DNA of 10,855 nucleotides from Chloroflexota bacterium. GTDB taxonomy: Bacteria > Chloroflexota > Limnocylindria > QHBO01. Made by a program: the position numbers and the translations under genes. The notes under the pieces are model-generated. The model saw only the letters and a program-made list of their open reading frames with translations. It made no database searches and was not told the origin of the DNA. How positions within the stretch are numbered: the first letter of the stretch is position 1; each line of letters starts with the position of its first letter. Below are positions 1 through 7,221 of the stretch, in pieces. The stretch lies in assembly GCA_013820865.1 (NCBI GenBank), contig JACDHU010000030.1, positions 1 to 10,855 on the forward strand. The letters are read 5' to 3'.

Positions 1-1612
1 CGGCCTCGTTGCGCGACTCGGTCGCGGTGCGGCGCGCCCGGTCCTCCTCAGCGTGCTCGGCCGCGTCGCGGACCATCTTGTCCACATCCTCCTTGGCGAG
101 CATGGACGAAGCCGTGATCGCGACCTTTTGCTCCTTGTTGGTCGCCTTGTCCTTGGCCGCCACGTTGAGGATGCCGTTGGCATCGATGTCGAAGGTCACT
201 TCGACCTGCGGCACGCCGCGCGGAGCCGGAGGAAGGCCATCGAGCCGGAAGGTCGCCAGCTTCTTGTTGTCGCCGGCCATCTCGCGCTCGCCCTGGAGCA
301 CGACGATGTCGACGCTGGGCTGATTATCCGAAGCGGTCGAAAAGATCTGGGTATGCGACGTCGGGATGGTGGTGTTGCGGTTGATCATCTTCGTCGCCAC
401 GCCGCCCATCGTCTCGATGCCGAGTGAGAGCGGGGTGACGTCCAACAGCAGGACATCCTTGACCTCGCCGGCCAGGACGCCGGCCTGGATCGCCGCGCCG
501 ACAGCCACCACCTCGTCGGGATTGACGCCCTTGTGCGGCTCCTTGCCGCCGAACATCTTCTTCACCGCCTCGACGACGGCCGGCATGCGCGTCATGCCAC
601 CGACCAGGATCACCTCGTCGATGTCGGCCGGCTTCATGCCGGCATCGGCCAGTGCCTTCTTGACGGGCTCCGCGGTCTTGCTGACAAGGTCCGCGACCAG
701 ATCATCGAGCTTGGCGCGGGTGAGGTTCAGTACGAGATGCTTGGGGCCGGACGCATCGGCGCTGATGAAGGGCAGATTGATCTCGGTGGAGGTCGTGCTC
801 GACAGCTCGATCTTCGCCTTCTCGGCCGCCTCCTTCAGACGCTGGAGCGCGATCCGATCCTTGGTCAGGTCAATGCCCTCGCTCTTGCGGAACTCCTCGC
901 CCAGCCAATCGATGATGCGCTGATCGAAGTCGTCACCGCCGAGGTGCGTGTCGCCGTTCGTCGAGCGGACCTCGAAGACGCCCTCGCTCAGTTCGAGGAT
1001 GCTGATATCGAAGGTGCCGCCGCCCAGATCGTAGACGGCGATCTTCTCGTCCTTCTGCTTGTCCAGCCCGTAGGCCAGGGCCGATGCGGTCGGCTCATTC
1101 ACGATCCGCTTCACATCAAGACCGGCGATGCGGCCGGCATCCTTGGTCGCCTGGCGCTGCGTGTCATCGAAGTAGGCCGGCACGGTGATGACGGCCTCGG
1201 TCACCTTCTCGCCCAGGTACGCCTCGGCATCGGCCTTCAGCTTCTGGAGGATCATGGCGCTGATCTCCGGCGGGCTGAAATGCTTGTCGTTGCCGAGCTT
1301 GACCACGATGCCGTCCGACTTCGGATCCTTGACGACCTCATACGGGACAAGACCCGTGGAGCGCTGAACTTCGGGGTCGTCGAAGCGACGCCCCATGAAG
1401 CGCTTGATGGAAAAGACGGTGTTCTCCGGGTTGGTGATCGCCTGTCGCTTGGCCACCTGGCCGACGAGGCGCTCGCCGCTCTTCGGGAAGCCGACGACGG
1501 ATGGTGTCGTCCGACCGCCCTCCGCGTTGGTGATGACCTGGGGCTCCCCGCCTTCCATGACGGCCACGACCGAGTTCGTCGTGCCCAGGTCGATGCCGAT
1601 GATCTTGCCCAT
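1..1612 (-). CDS. dnaK: Molecular chaperone DnaK (Hsp70), C-terminal end cut by window edge
   Basis: ATP-dependent Hsp70 chaperone of the cytoplasm that binds unfolded peptides and works with GrpE and DnaJ. About 537 codons are present. The start is ATG at 1612, followed by MGKIIGIDLGTTNS (phosphate-binding loop 1). Further on come IKRFMGRRF, AVITVPAYF, the second phosphate loop IYDLGGGTFD, and NEPTASALAYG, where many homologues have EPTAAALAYG. The interdomain linker VKDVLLLDVTPL lies near residues 380-395 and is followed by the beta-sandwich substrate-binding domain (for example GVPQVEVTFDIDANGILNVAAKDKA) and the first lid helices. The rest of the lid and the C-terminal tail lie outside the window. 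The segment after IKRFMGRRF is full length, as in Gram-negative DnaKs, whereas Firmicutes proteins have a deletion there. An AAGGAG ribosome-binding site (1625-1630) sits inside the end of grpE, and the gap to grpE is only 6 bp, so this is the third gene of the CIRCE-controlled operon. Identification is secure. Confidence 0.98.
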   Translation of the reverse strand, partial: MGKIIGIDLGTTNSVVAVMEGGEPQVITNAEGGRTTPSVVGFPKSGERLVGQVAKRQAITNPENTVFSIKRFMGRRFDDPEVQRSTGLVPYEVVKDPKSDGIVVKLGNDKHFSPPEISAMILQKLKADAEAYLGEKVTEAVITVPAYFDDTQRQATKDAGRIAGLDVKRIVNEPTASALAYGLDKQKDEKIAVYDLGGGTFDISILELSEGVFEVRSTNGDTHLGGDDFDQRIIDWLGEEFRKSEGIDLTKDRIALQRLKEAAEKAKIELSSTTSTEINLPFISADASGPKHLVLNLTRAKLDDLVADLVSKTAEPVKKALADAGMKPADIDEVILVGGMTRMPAVVEAVKKMFGGKEPHKGVNPDEVVAVGAAIQAGVLAGEVKDVLLLDVTPLSLGIETMGGVATKMINRNTTIPTSHTQIFSTASDNQPSVDIVVLQGEREMAGDNKKLATFRLDGLPPAPRGVPQVEVTFDIDANGILNVAAKDKATNKEQKVAITASSMLAKEDVDKMVRDAAEHAEEDRARRTATESRNEA

Positions 1613-1618
1613 GGGAAT

Positions 1619-2203
1619 TCAGTGCTCCTTCGGATTGTTCGCCACTCGGACGAGGCTCGGCCGGATGATCCGGTCGTGCAGGCGGTATCCGCGCTGCAGC
1701 TCGCCGATCACGTCGTTATCGGGATGGTCCTCGGTCTCCTCGTGGACGACCGCTTCATGCAGGTTGGGGTCGAATGGTTGGCCGACGGCCTCGATGGGCG
1801 TGACGCCCTCGGCGTCGAGAACGCCGCGCAGCTTGCGCTCGGTAAGGCGAACGCCCTCGACCCACGGGTCATGCGCGTCGGGCGGGACATTGTCCAGCGC
1901 GCGGTCGAAGTCATCGAGCACGCTGAGCAATTTGCTGATGAGGATCAGGTTGCTGAACTGCGTCACCGTCGCGCGCTCGTCGTCGGTGCGGCGCTTGTAG
2001 TTCGCAAAGTCGGCCGCGCTGCGATGCCAGTTGTTGCGATGCTCCTCGTCACTGCGTCGCAGGTTCTCCAGCTCGCGCTCGAGCAGCTCGAGTCGCTCGG
2101 CGAGCTCAATGCGCGATGGCGTCGTGATGGCGTCGACGCGCTCGTCGCCGCGCGTCTTCGTCCGGCGACCGGCCGGGCGCCCGGGTGCGGGATGATCGGT
2201 CAT
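1619..2203 (-). CDS. grpE: Nucleotide exchange factor GrpE
   Basis: Co-chaperone that drives ADP release from DnaK as a homodimer in the cytoplasm. The 194-residue length is normal for the family. The N-terminal 25 or so residues are polar and probably disordered. A long heptad-rich helix follows (about residues 30-75, ELAERLELLERELENLRR), then the family core ADFANYKRRTDDE, the helical hinge LLSVLDDFDRALDN, and a C-terminal beta domain containing GVTPIEAVGQPFDPNLHEAV and GYRLHDRIIRPSLVRVA. These last two match the GrpE signature region. The ATG overlaps the hrcA stop codon as ATGA (2200-2203), which implies translational coupling. The upstream ribosome-binding site is weak (GGCGAG), consistent with coupling. 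dnaK begins 6 bp downstream. Regulation is expected through the CIRCE/HrcA system upstream of hrcA. Confidence 0.97.
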   Translation of the reverse strand: MTDHPAPGRPAGRRTKTRGDERVDAITTPSRIELAERLELLERELENLRRSDEEHRNNWHRSAADFANYKRRTDDERATVTQFSNLILISKLLSVLDDFDRALDNVPPDAHDPWVEGVRLTERKLRGVLDAEGVTPIEAVGQPFDPNLHEAVVHEETEDHPDNDVIGELQRGYRLHDRIIRPSLVRVANNPKEH

Positions 2204-3294
2204 TGGGTCTCGCCGTAATGAATGTTGATGAGCTCGTTCATGAGCGTCGATAGGTACCGAACGGTCGGGATGGCGCGCGGATAGCGCATGCGGGTCGGAC
2301 CCAGCACCCCCAGCAAGCCGAGGGCCCGATCCGGCGCGCCATACGGGGCAAAGATGAGGCTGACCTCGTGCATGGCGTCGTTCGTATTCTCGCGGCCGAT
2401 GATCACGTGCACGCCACCGCTGCGCGTCAGGACCGGAACGAGCTGCTCGAGGAAATCGGAACGTTGGAGCACCTCAAGGATGGGCCGCAGCTTGCTGCCC
2501 TTCGCGAACTCGGGCTGCTCGAGGACGTTGACGATGCCGTCAGTGAAGACATCCTCGACCACGACCGAATCGGCCTCTTCGAGCAGTGAGATGACCGCGG
2601 TCGAGATGCGCGCCGCGAGCCCCGGCAGCTTGTCGCTGCGGCGGCGCACCTGCGGTGCCGAGAGGCCTGCAAGCTCAGTGTTCAGGGCGGCTGCGGTGAG
2701 ATCCAGCTCCGTCTGGTCGAGCACGGCGTCCGGCAGCTCGCGCTGGATTGCCATTTGGTCGAGCCGGCGCTGGACGACGTTGCCGTCGCGCAGCACGAGC
2801 ACCAACAGGCGCGTGCCGTCGGCCAGGGCAACAAGCTGCACGTGCCCGAATCGGGCGCGGCGCGAGCGGGCTGGCGTCACGACCGCCGCGGATCGCGTGC
2901 TGCCGGCGAGGATCGACGCCGCCAGGCGCAACCAGTCGTTGCTGGTCAGCTGTACCTGGCTGAACTGGTGACGGATCATGAGCCGATCCGACTGGTCGAG
3001 GTCCGCTTCCCGCATCAATGACTCGACGTACAGTCGATACCCGAGGTCGGATGGCACGCGACCAGCGCTGGTGTGCGGGTGCGACAGCAGGCCAAGCGAC
3101 TCGAGCTCGGCCATGGCGCTGCGCACCGTTGCCGGCGATACGCCAAGCGCGTAGCGTCCCAGCAGCGCCTTGGAACCGACCGGCACAGCCGTCAGGACGT
3201 AGTCCTCGACGACGGCGCGCAGCACGGCTCGCTGCCGATCCGTCAGCTCGAGAGCGGGCCGGATCGGCGTCACGCGATGACGTTCTTCCATCAT
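2200..3294 (-). CDS. hrcA: Heat-inducible transcription repressor HrcA
   Basis: Repressor of class I heat-shock genes. It binds CIRCE operators and in well-studied bacteria depends on GroEL for activity. The 364 residues are slightly longer than the usual 340-350. The N-terminal winged helix-turn-helix spans about residues 17-90 (LTDRQRAVLRAVVEDYV, GVSPATVRSAMAELESLG), ending in the family hallmark HPHTSAGRVPSDLGYRLYV. The GAF-like inserted and dimerisation domains follow, with late conserved pieces VHVIIGREN and GVLGPTRMRYPRAIPTVRYLS. Two ATGs lie in tandem (3294 and 3291). A GAGGT ribosome-binding site at 3300-3304 is 5 nt from the first and 8 nt from the second, so either may be used. First gene of hrcA-grpE-dnaK; the CIRCE 20 bp upstream indicates autoregulation. 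The stop overlaps the grpE start. Confidence 0.97.
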   Translation of the reverse strand: MMEERHRVTPIRPALELTDRQRAVLRAVVEDYVLTAVPVGSKALLGRYALGVSPATVRSAMAELESLGLLSHPHTSAGRVPSDLGYRLYVESLMREADLDQSDRLMIRHQFSQVQLTSNDWLRLAASILAGSTRSAAVVTPARSRRARFGHVQLVALADGTRLLVLVLRDGNVVQRRLDQMAIQRELPDAVLDQTELDLTAAALNTELAGLSAPQVRRRSDKLPGLAARISTAVISLLEEADSVVVEDVFTDGIVNVLEQPEFAKGSKLRPILEVLQRSDFLEQLVPVLTRSGGVHVIIGRENTNDAMHEVSLIFAPYGAPDRALGLLGVLGPTRMRYPRAIPTVRYLSTLMNELINIHYGETQ

Positions 3295-3298
3295 GGCC

Positions 3299-3305
3299 GA
3301 CCTCA
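3299..3305 (-). promoter_or_regulatory. Ribosome-binding site of hrcA
   Basis: On the minus strand this reads TGAGGTC, a good Shine-Dalgarno match centred on GAGGT. It is 5 nt from the ATG at 3294 and 8 nt from the ATG at 3291, so it does not settle which of the two adjacent methionine codons initiates. It lies 9 bp downstream of the CIRCE dyad, so the operator sits between promoter and ribosome-binding site. Confidence 0.7.
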
Positions 3306-3313
3306 GGAAATGA

Positions 3314-3340
3314 TTGGCACTCTCGTAATGAGAGTGCTAA
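3314..3340 (-). promoter_or_regulatory. CIRCE operator (HrcA binding site)
   Basis: The CIRCE consensus is TTAGCACTC-N9-GAGTGCTAA. The plus strand here reads TTGGCACTC, nine bases, then GAGTGCTAA, which is 17 of 18 consensus positions with a single A-to-G change in one arm. The dyad extends inward by two further base pairs (GCACTCTC / GAGAGTGC), leaving a 5-base centre. It lies between the predicted transcription start (about 3348) and the hrcA ribosome-binding site, the classical place for this operator. It should mediate HrcA repression of hrcA-grpE-dnaK. An inverted repeat at the 5' end of the transcript is also known to affect mRNA stability in other bacteria, though whether it does so here is not visible. 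Confidence 0.96.
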
Positions 3341-3355
3341 CGAGATGATTGTGGC

Positions 3356-3385
3356 ATCGTACCGCCACCGCCAAGGCCATGTCAA
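3356..3385 (-). promoter_or_regulatory. Sigma-A-type promoter of hrcA-grpE-dnaK
   Basis: On the minus strand a perfect -35 hexamer TTGACA (3380-3385) is followed after 18 bp by TACGAT (3356-3361), which matches the -10 consensus at four of six positions including the key A2 and T6. The predicted start of transcription is near 3348-3349, eight or nine bases before the CIRCE dyad. The -35 contains the TGA stop codon of hemW (3382-3384), so the promoter begins in the last codons of the upstream gene. Inferred from sequence and position only. Confidence 0.8.
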
Positions 3386-4572
3386 CGCCGCGCGGCGGAC
3401 CCTGTGGGCGGCTCGGGCACGAACGCGACGAGGACCTCCGACGCGAGCAACCGGCCGTTCGATGTGAGCCTGATGACGTCGCCCTCGACCTCGAGCAAGC
3501 CGTTTCGAACCGTCGCAGCGACGCCCGCGGCGTAGCGCTCCATGGGATCGTGTCCGAACTCGCCCACGAACGCCGTCCGGCTGATTCCGTCCACCCGGCG
3601 GAGTCCGAGCGCGATGGCTTCGAATGCGCGGATCTGCTCGTCGAGCACCTCGCGGTCGGCGATCGGTCGCTCGCCCGTCTCGGCGGCGAGGAGATAGGCG
3701 TCGAGGTCACGCACGTTCCATGAGCGCTCGGCTGCACCGTCGTAGGAATGCGCGCCGGCACCGATGCCGGTGTACGCCCGTCGCGCCCAATATGCCGAGT
3801 TGTGACGGGCTTCGCGATCAGGAAGCGCCCACGAGCTGAGCTCGTAGTGACGGTACCCTGCCGCTGCGAGCACATCCTCGGTGAGCCGGTACTGATCGCT
3901 GGCCAATTCATCATCCTGCCGCGGCACCATCCGGTTTCGCCAGCGCAGTGCCCCCGGCCTCGGCGGCGCGGCCCACTCATCGGGTGAAAGCGCCAACTGG
4001 AGCGCGTAGCAGCTCACGTGGTCCGGACCCAGCTCCAGCGCCGCCTCGAGGCCCGCGCGCCAATCAGCCAGCGACTGCCCGGGGATGCCGTAGATCAGAT
4101 CGATGCTGATGTTCTCGAAGCCGGACTCCCGGGCCGATGCAAAGGCCCCGCGCGCCTCGCTCGCGGAGTGCCCGCGCGCCAACGCGACAAGGTCCGTTTC
4201 GCGTAGCGACTGGACGCCGAGACTGATTCGGGTAACGCCTGCGGCCCGGAGGCCACTCCAATCCGGAGCCTCCCGTTGGCTGGGGTTCGCCTCGAGGGTG
4301 ACTTCCTCGAGTGCCACGTCCGGCCATCGCTCCCGCGCGGCGCTGATCACCCGGCCGACCTGAACGCCGGAAAGTAAGGATGGGGTGCCACCGCCGAAGT
4401 ACACGGTCCGCAGCTCACCGGGAGCCGGTCGCACTGCCAGCTCGTCCAGGAGGGCATCGGTGTAGCGCGGGGTGTCATCGGCTCGCCCGCCGACCGTGAC
4501 GAAGTCGCAGTACGCGCACACCAGCCGGCAGAACGGCACGTGCACGTACAGGTGATGCGGGACCGGGGTCAT
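3382..4572 (-). CDS. hemW: Radical SAM protein HemW (haem chaperone, formerly annotated as coproporphyrinogen III oxidase-like HemN)
   Basis: Radical SAM family protein. HemW homologues bind haem and are thought to deliver it to acceptor proteins; they are not true oxygen-independent coproporphyrinogen oxidases. The protein has 396 residues. The [4Fe-4S] cluster motif CxxxCxxC is at Cys15, Cys19 and Cys22 within VHVPFCRLVCAYCDF. The SAM-binding GGGTPS is at 60-65, followed by LEANP (93-97), TRISLGVQS (114-122) and DLIYGIPGQS (158-167). The HemW-specific haem motif HNxxYW appears as HNSAYW at 257-262, followed by GIGAGAHSY. The C-terminal HemN_C-like domain is present. The start is fixed by an in-frame TGA two codons upstream of the ATG. 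The nearest ribosome-binding site, AAGGTGG (4587-4593), is a rather long 14 nt away. The gene sits between the lepA cluster and hrcA, the same neighbours as in Bacillus. Its stop lies in the hrcA -35 box. Confidence 0.95.
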   Translation of the reverse strand: MTPVPHHLYVHVPFCRLVCAYCDFVTVGGRADDTPRYTDALLDELAVRPAPGELRTVYFGGGTPSLLSGVQVGRVISAARERWPDVALEEVTLEANPSQREAPDWSGLRAAGVTRISLGVQSLRETDLVALARGHSASEARGAFASARESGFENISIDLIYGIPGQSLADWRAGLEAALELGPDHVSCYALQLALSPDEWAAPPRPGALRWRNRMVPRQDDELASDQYRLTEDVLAAAGYRHYELSSWALPDREARHNSAYWARRAYTGIGAGAHSYDGAAERSWNVRDLDAYLLAAETGERPIADREVLDEQIRAFEAIALGLRRVDGISRTAFVGEFGHDPMERYAAGVAATVRNGLLEVEGDVIRLTSNGRLLASEVLVAFVPEPPTGSAARR

Positions 4573-4606
4573 GCGTCAGCACGCTACCACCTTGCGTCGC
4601 CTCCAC

Positions 4607-4625
4607 GGCACCGCTGCCTGGTGCC
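4607..4625 (-). repeat. Short hairpin upstream of hemW
   Basis: A perfect 6-bp inverted repeat, GGCACC - 7-base loop - GGTGCC. It shares three bases (4623-4625) with the neighbouring 20-bp palindrome, so the two stems could not both form completely in one RNA. No U-tract follows, so it is not a canonical intrinsic terminator. It may be part of a 3' processing or termination structure for the lepA-CPBP transcript, or of the hemW leader. Confidence 0.45.
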
Positions 4626-4642
4626 ACGCCACGTGGCGTGGC
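4623..4642. repeat. Perfect 20-bp palindrome between the CPBP-like gene and hemW
   Basis: The arms GCCACGCCAC (4623-4632) and GTGGCGTGGC (4633-4642) are exact reverse complements with no spacer; the centre is CACGTG. In RNA this would fold as an 8-bp stem with an ACGU loop. It lies 50-70 bp upstream of the hemW start in a 131-bp spacer (4573-4703) with no gene. It could be an operator for a dimeric regulator or a termination/processing hairpin. No T-run follows on either strand, which argues against a simple intrinsic terminator. Confidence 0.7.
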
Positions 4643-4703
4643 GTGCGTAATCGAGAGTGCCCGGCATCGAGCGGTGGGAGTCGATAAGAGGTCGAGGTCG
4701 GCC

Positions 4704-5366
4704 TCAGATCGGTCGCTGGCGCAGGCGCCCTCCGGCGAACGCAAAGAGCGCCATGGACACCGCGAAGTGGCCGACGATGGCGGGAATGATCGAGCCAGTC
4801 TCCACGGTCACCACGCCGGCCGCCCACCCCAGGAGCACCGAGGCCGCCAGGAAGTACCAGTCACGGTCGTGCCACAGCCGTCGATGCGCGAGCCCCGAGA
4901 CGATCGCCTGGACCGCAATCGCCCAACCCACATCGAGTCCGGCGAACAGAAGCATGCCGAGCACGATGGAGCGGAACTGAAGCTCCTCGCTGACGGCATT
5001 GGCCGCGGCCCCGAGCACCCGCGAGGGCAGGAGTTCCAGCGGCAGCGGGAGGATGCTCCCGTAGCGCAGGAAGGCCAAGGCCACGCCGTTGAGCAAGGCC
5101 ACGCCAACGAACAGCGCCATGATCGGGAGCATCTCGTCGGTCTCGCCACCGGTCAGGAACAGCTGGTCGCGGCCGGACGGCAGGATGAAGGCGATGCCGA
5201 CCGCGAAGACGATGACGAGGATGTAGTAGCTCACCGGACCCATCCACGGCGTCCGATAGCGGAAGTAGTCGGAGCGCGTGATTCGCTCGGAATCGAAGCG
5301 CAACAGGACCAGGAAGAGCGTCAAACCAAGGGCGATCGCCAGCCGCAGCGAGTCGAAGAAGCTCAT
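4704..5366 (-). CDS. CPBP (Abi/CAAX-protease-like) family integral membrane protein
   Basis: 220-residue polytopic membrane protein. Hydrophobic segments are visible at about residues 7-23, 44-63, 78-100, 133-160, 172-188 and 192-212. The glutamate motif of the CPBP family is present as EELQFR (Glu127, Glu128, Arg132) within NAVSEELQFRSIVLG. The second motif, normally FxxxH, is SGLAH (His161), with Ser157 in place of Phe. The third motif, normally HxxxN, is HFAVS (His200), with Ser204 in place of Asn. The metal-binding Glu and His residues therefore survive, but two flanking consensus residues do not. Some family members are intramembrane proteases; the substrate here is unknown. The ATG begins immediately after the lepA TAG stop, implying translational coupling. 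The family call is fairly secure; protease activity is uncertain. Confidence 0.8.
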   Translation of the reverse strand: MSFFDSLRLAIALGLTLFLVLLRFDSERITRSDYFRYRTPWMGPVSYYILVIVFAVGIAFILPSGRDQLFLTGGETDEMLPIMALFVGVALLNGVALAFLRYGSILPLPLELLPSRVLGAAANAVSEELQFRSIVLGMLLFAGLDVGWAIAVQAIVSGLAHRRLWHDRDWYFLAASVLLGWAAGVVTVETGSIIPAIVGHFAVSMALFAFAGGRLRQRPI

Positions 5367-7178
5367 CTAGGCGCCATCATTCATGCGCAGCACGGCAAGG
5401 AAGGCCTCCTGCGGGATCTCGACCGAACCGATCCGCTTCATCCGCTGCTTTCCTTCCTTCTGCTTCTCGAGCAGCTTGCGCTTCCGGGTGATGTCACCGC
5501 CGTAGCACTTGGCGAGCACGTTCTTGCGCATGGCCCGGATCGTCTCGCGGCTGATGATATGCGAGCCGATGGCAGCCTGGATTGGCACTTCGAACATCTG
5601 GCGCGGGATCAGCTCCTTGAGCTTGTCGACCAGGGCCTTTCCGGACCGATACGCGTTGGACCGATGCACGATGAGGCTGAGCGCATCGACTGGCTCCCCT
5701 GCTACGAGGACGTCAAGTTTCACCAGGTCGCCCGGACGGTAACCGATGTACGAGTAATCCAGGCTGGCATAGCCGGATGATCGGCTCTTGAGCTGGTCGT
5801 AGAAGTCAATGATCAGCTCGCCGAGTGGCATCTCGAAGTGCATGTTGACGCGCCTGGGGTCGAGGTACTCCATGTTCTGGAACTCGCCGCGACGCGTGGT
5901 GGCGAGTTCCATCAGCGGACCGATGTAGTCCGTGGGTGTGATGACCTGGGTCGACACCCAGGGCTCGCTGATCTGCTCGATCTCGCCGGGTCCCGGCATC
6001 TGGGCCGGGTTGTCGATGACCAGCTCATCGGCCTTATGAAGCACCTTGACGCGGTACTCGACGCTGGGAGCGGATGCGATCAGGTCGAGATCGAACTCGC
6101 GCTCGAGGCGCTCCTGGGTGATCTCCATGTGCAGCAGACCAAGGAAGCCGCATCGGAAGCCGAAGCCAAGCGCGACCGAGGACTCGGGCTCGTACACGAA
6201 GCCGGCATCATTGAGGTGGAGCTTGTCGAGCGCGTCGCGCAGCTCGGGATAGTCGTCGCCGCGCATCGGGTAGATCCCGGCGAATACCAGGGGTAGCGGC
6301 TCTTGGTAGCCCGGCAGCTGCTCGGTCGCTCCACCATCCGCCGAGGTCAGCGTGTCGCCGACCTGTACCTCGCGGATGCTCTTCAGGCCCGTGGCGACGT
6401 AGCCGACCTCGCCAGCCACCAGCCGCGTCGTGGGCACGGGCTGCGGCCGGAAATATCCAAGCTCGAGGATGTCGGACTCGGCCCCGGTGGCCATGAACCG
6501 GATGCGGTCGTGATCGCGGAGCGTGCCGGCGGCCAGCCTGACGTAGGCGACGACACCCTTATACGGGTCGTAGTGGCTGTCGAACACGAGCGCAGCCAGC
6601 GGGGCGCGCCCGTCGTGAGCCGGGGGCGGCACCCGTTCCACGATGGCCTCGAGGATCTCGCGCACGCCGGTCCCGTCCTTGGCGCTGGCCAGGAGCACCT
6701 CCTGGCGCGGGATGGCGAGCGTCTCCTCGAGCTCGTCGAGAACCATTTCCGGATCGGCCGAGGGGAGGTCGATCTTATTGATGACCGGGATGATGGTGAG
6801 GTTCTGGGCCATGGCCAGGTGAACGTTGGCGAGCGTCTGCGCCTCGATGCCCTGGGTCGCATCAACCACCAGGATCGCGCCCTCGCAGGCCTGGAGGGAT
6901 CGGCTCACCTCGTAGGTGAAGTCGACGTGTCCGGGCGTGTCGATCAGGTTGAGTGCGTAGGTGTGCCCATCGGCGGCGTCGAAGTGGACCCGCACGGCCC
7001 GGGCCTTGATGGTGATGCCCTTCTCGCGCTCAAGCTCCATCGAGTCGAGCACCTGCGATTGCATGAGGCGTTTGTCGATGGTGTGCGTCACCTCGAGCAG
7101 CCGATCGGCAAGGGTCGACTTGCCGTGGTCGATGTGCGCGACGATGCTGAAGTTGCGAATACGCTCCGGGGGAATCAC
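5367..7178 (-). CDS. lepA: Elongation factor 4 (LepA), ribosomal translocase-like GTPase
   Basis: Translational GTPase that acts on the ribosome, described as back-translocating stalled complexes and aiding 30S biogenesis. Its 603 residues match the usual length of about 600. GTPase motifs: G1 AHIDHGKS (14-21), switch II DTPGH (80-84), G4 NKID (134-137) and the G5 SAKDG region. The LepA-specific C-terminal domain is recognisable (KCYGGDITRKRKLLEKQKEGKQRM is split here between KCYGGDITRKRKL and LEKQKEGKQRM). The start codon is GTG at 7178. An in-frame TAG five codons upstream rules out a longer protein, and no clear Shine-Dalgarno is seen in front of it. It follows the VanW-like gene by 43 bp and directly abuts the CPBP-like gene, so the three are probably co-transcribed. 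Confidence 0.97.
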   Translation of the reverse strand: MIPPERIRNFSIVAHIDHGKSTLADRLLEVTHTIDKRLMQSQVLDSMELEREKGITIKARAVRVHFDAADGHTYALNLIDTPGHVDFTYEVSRSLQACEGAILVVDATQGIEAQTLANVHLAMAQNLTIIPVINKIDLPSADPEMVLDELEETLAIPRQEVLLASAKDGTGVREILEAIVERVPPPAHDGRAPLAALVFDSHYDPYKGVVAYVRLAAGTLRDHDRIRFMATGAESDILELGYFRPQPVPTTRLVAGEVGYVATGLKSIREVQVGDTLTSADGGATEQLPGYQEPLPLVFAGIYPMRGDDYPELRDALDKLHLNDAGFVYEPESSVALGFGFRCGFLGLLHMEITQERLEREFDLDLIASAPSVEYRVKVLHKADELVIDNPAQMPGPGEIEQISEPWVSTQVITPTDYIGPLMELATTRRGEFQNMEYLDPRRVNMHFEMPLGELIIDFYDQLKSRSSGYASLDYSYIGYRPGDLVKLDVLVAGEPVDALSLIVHRSNAYRSGKALVDKLKELIPRQMFEVPIQAAIGSHIISRETIRAMRKNVLAKCYGGDITRKRKLLEKQKEGKQRMKRIGSVEIPQEAFLAVLRMNDGA

Positions 7179-7221
7179 TCGCCGCGGAGTCTAGCGGAGA
7201 GTGCGGGTCTGGGCTGACCGG

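Noticed and set aside
533..2218. 561-codon open frame on the plus strand opposite dnaK and grpE
   Set aside because: It is fully antisense to two unmistakable genes and composed of the low-complexity Asp/Leu/Arg/His/Val-rich residues typical of the complementary frame of GC-rich coding DNA. It has no recognisable domain.
4607..4642. Canonical Rho-independent terminator
   Set aside because: The stems are GC-rich but neither strand has a following T-run, so only a palindrome/hairpin is reported.
4638..5780. 380-codon open frame on the plus strand across the CPBP-like gene and the end of lepA
   Set aside because: It crosses a gene boundary, is antisense to conserved coding sequence and has the His/Arg/Gln/Glu-rich composition of a GC-driven shadow frame.
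6303..7217. 304-codon plus-strand open frame opposite the LepA GTPase domain
   Set aside because: Antisense to the most conserved part of LepA; no domain and no ribosome-binding site.
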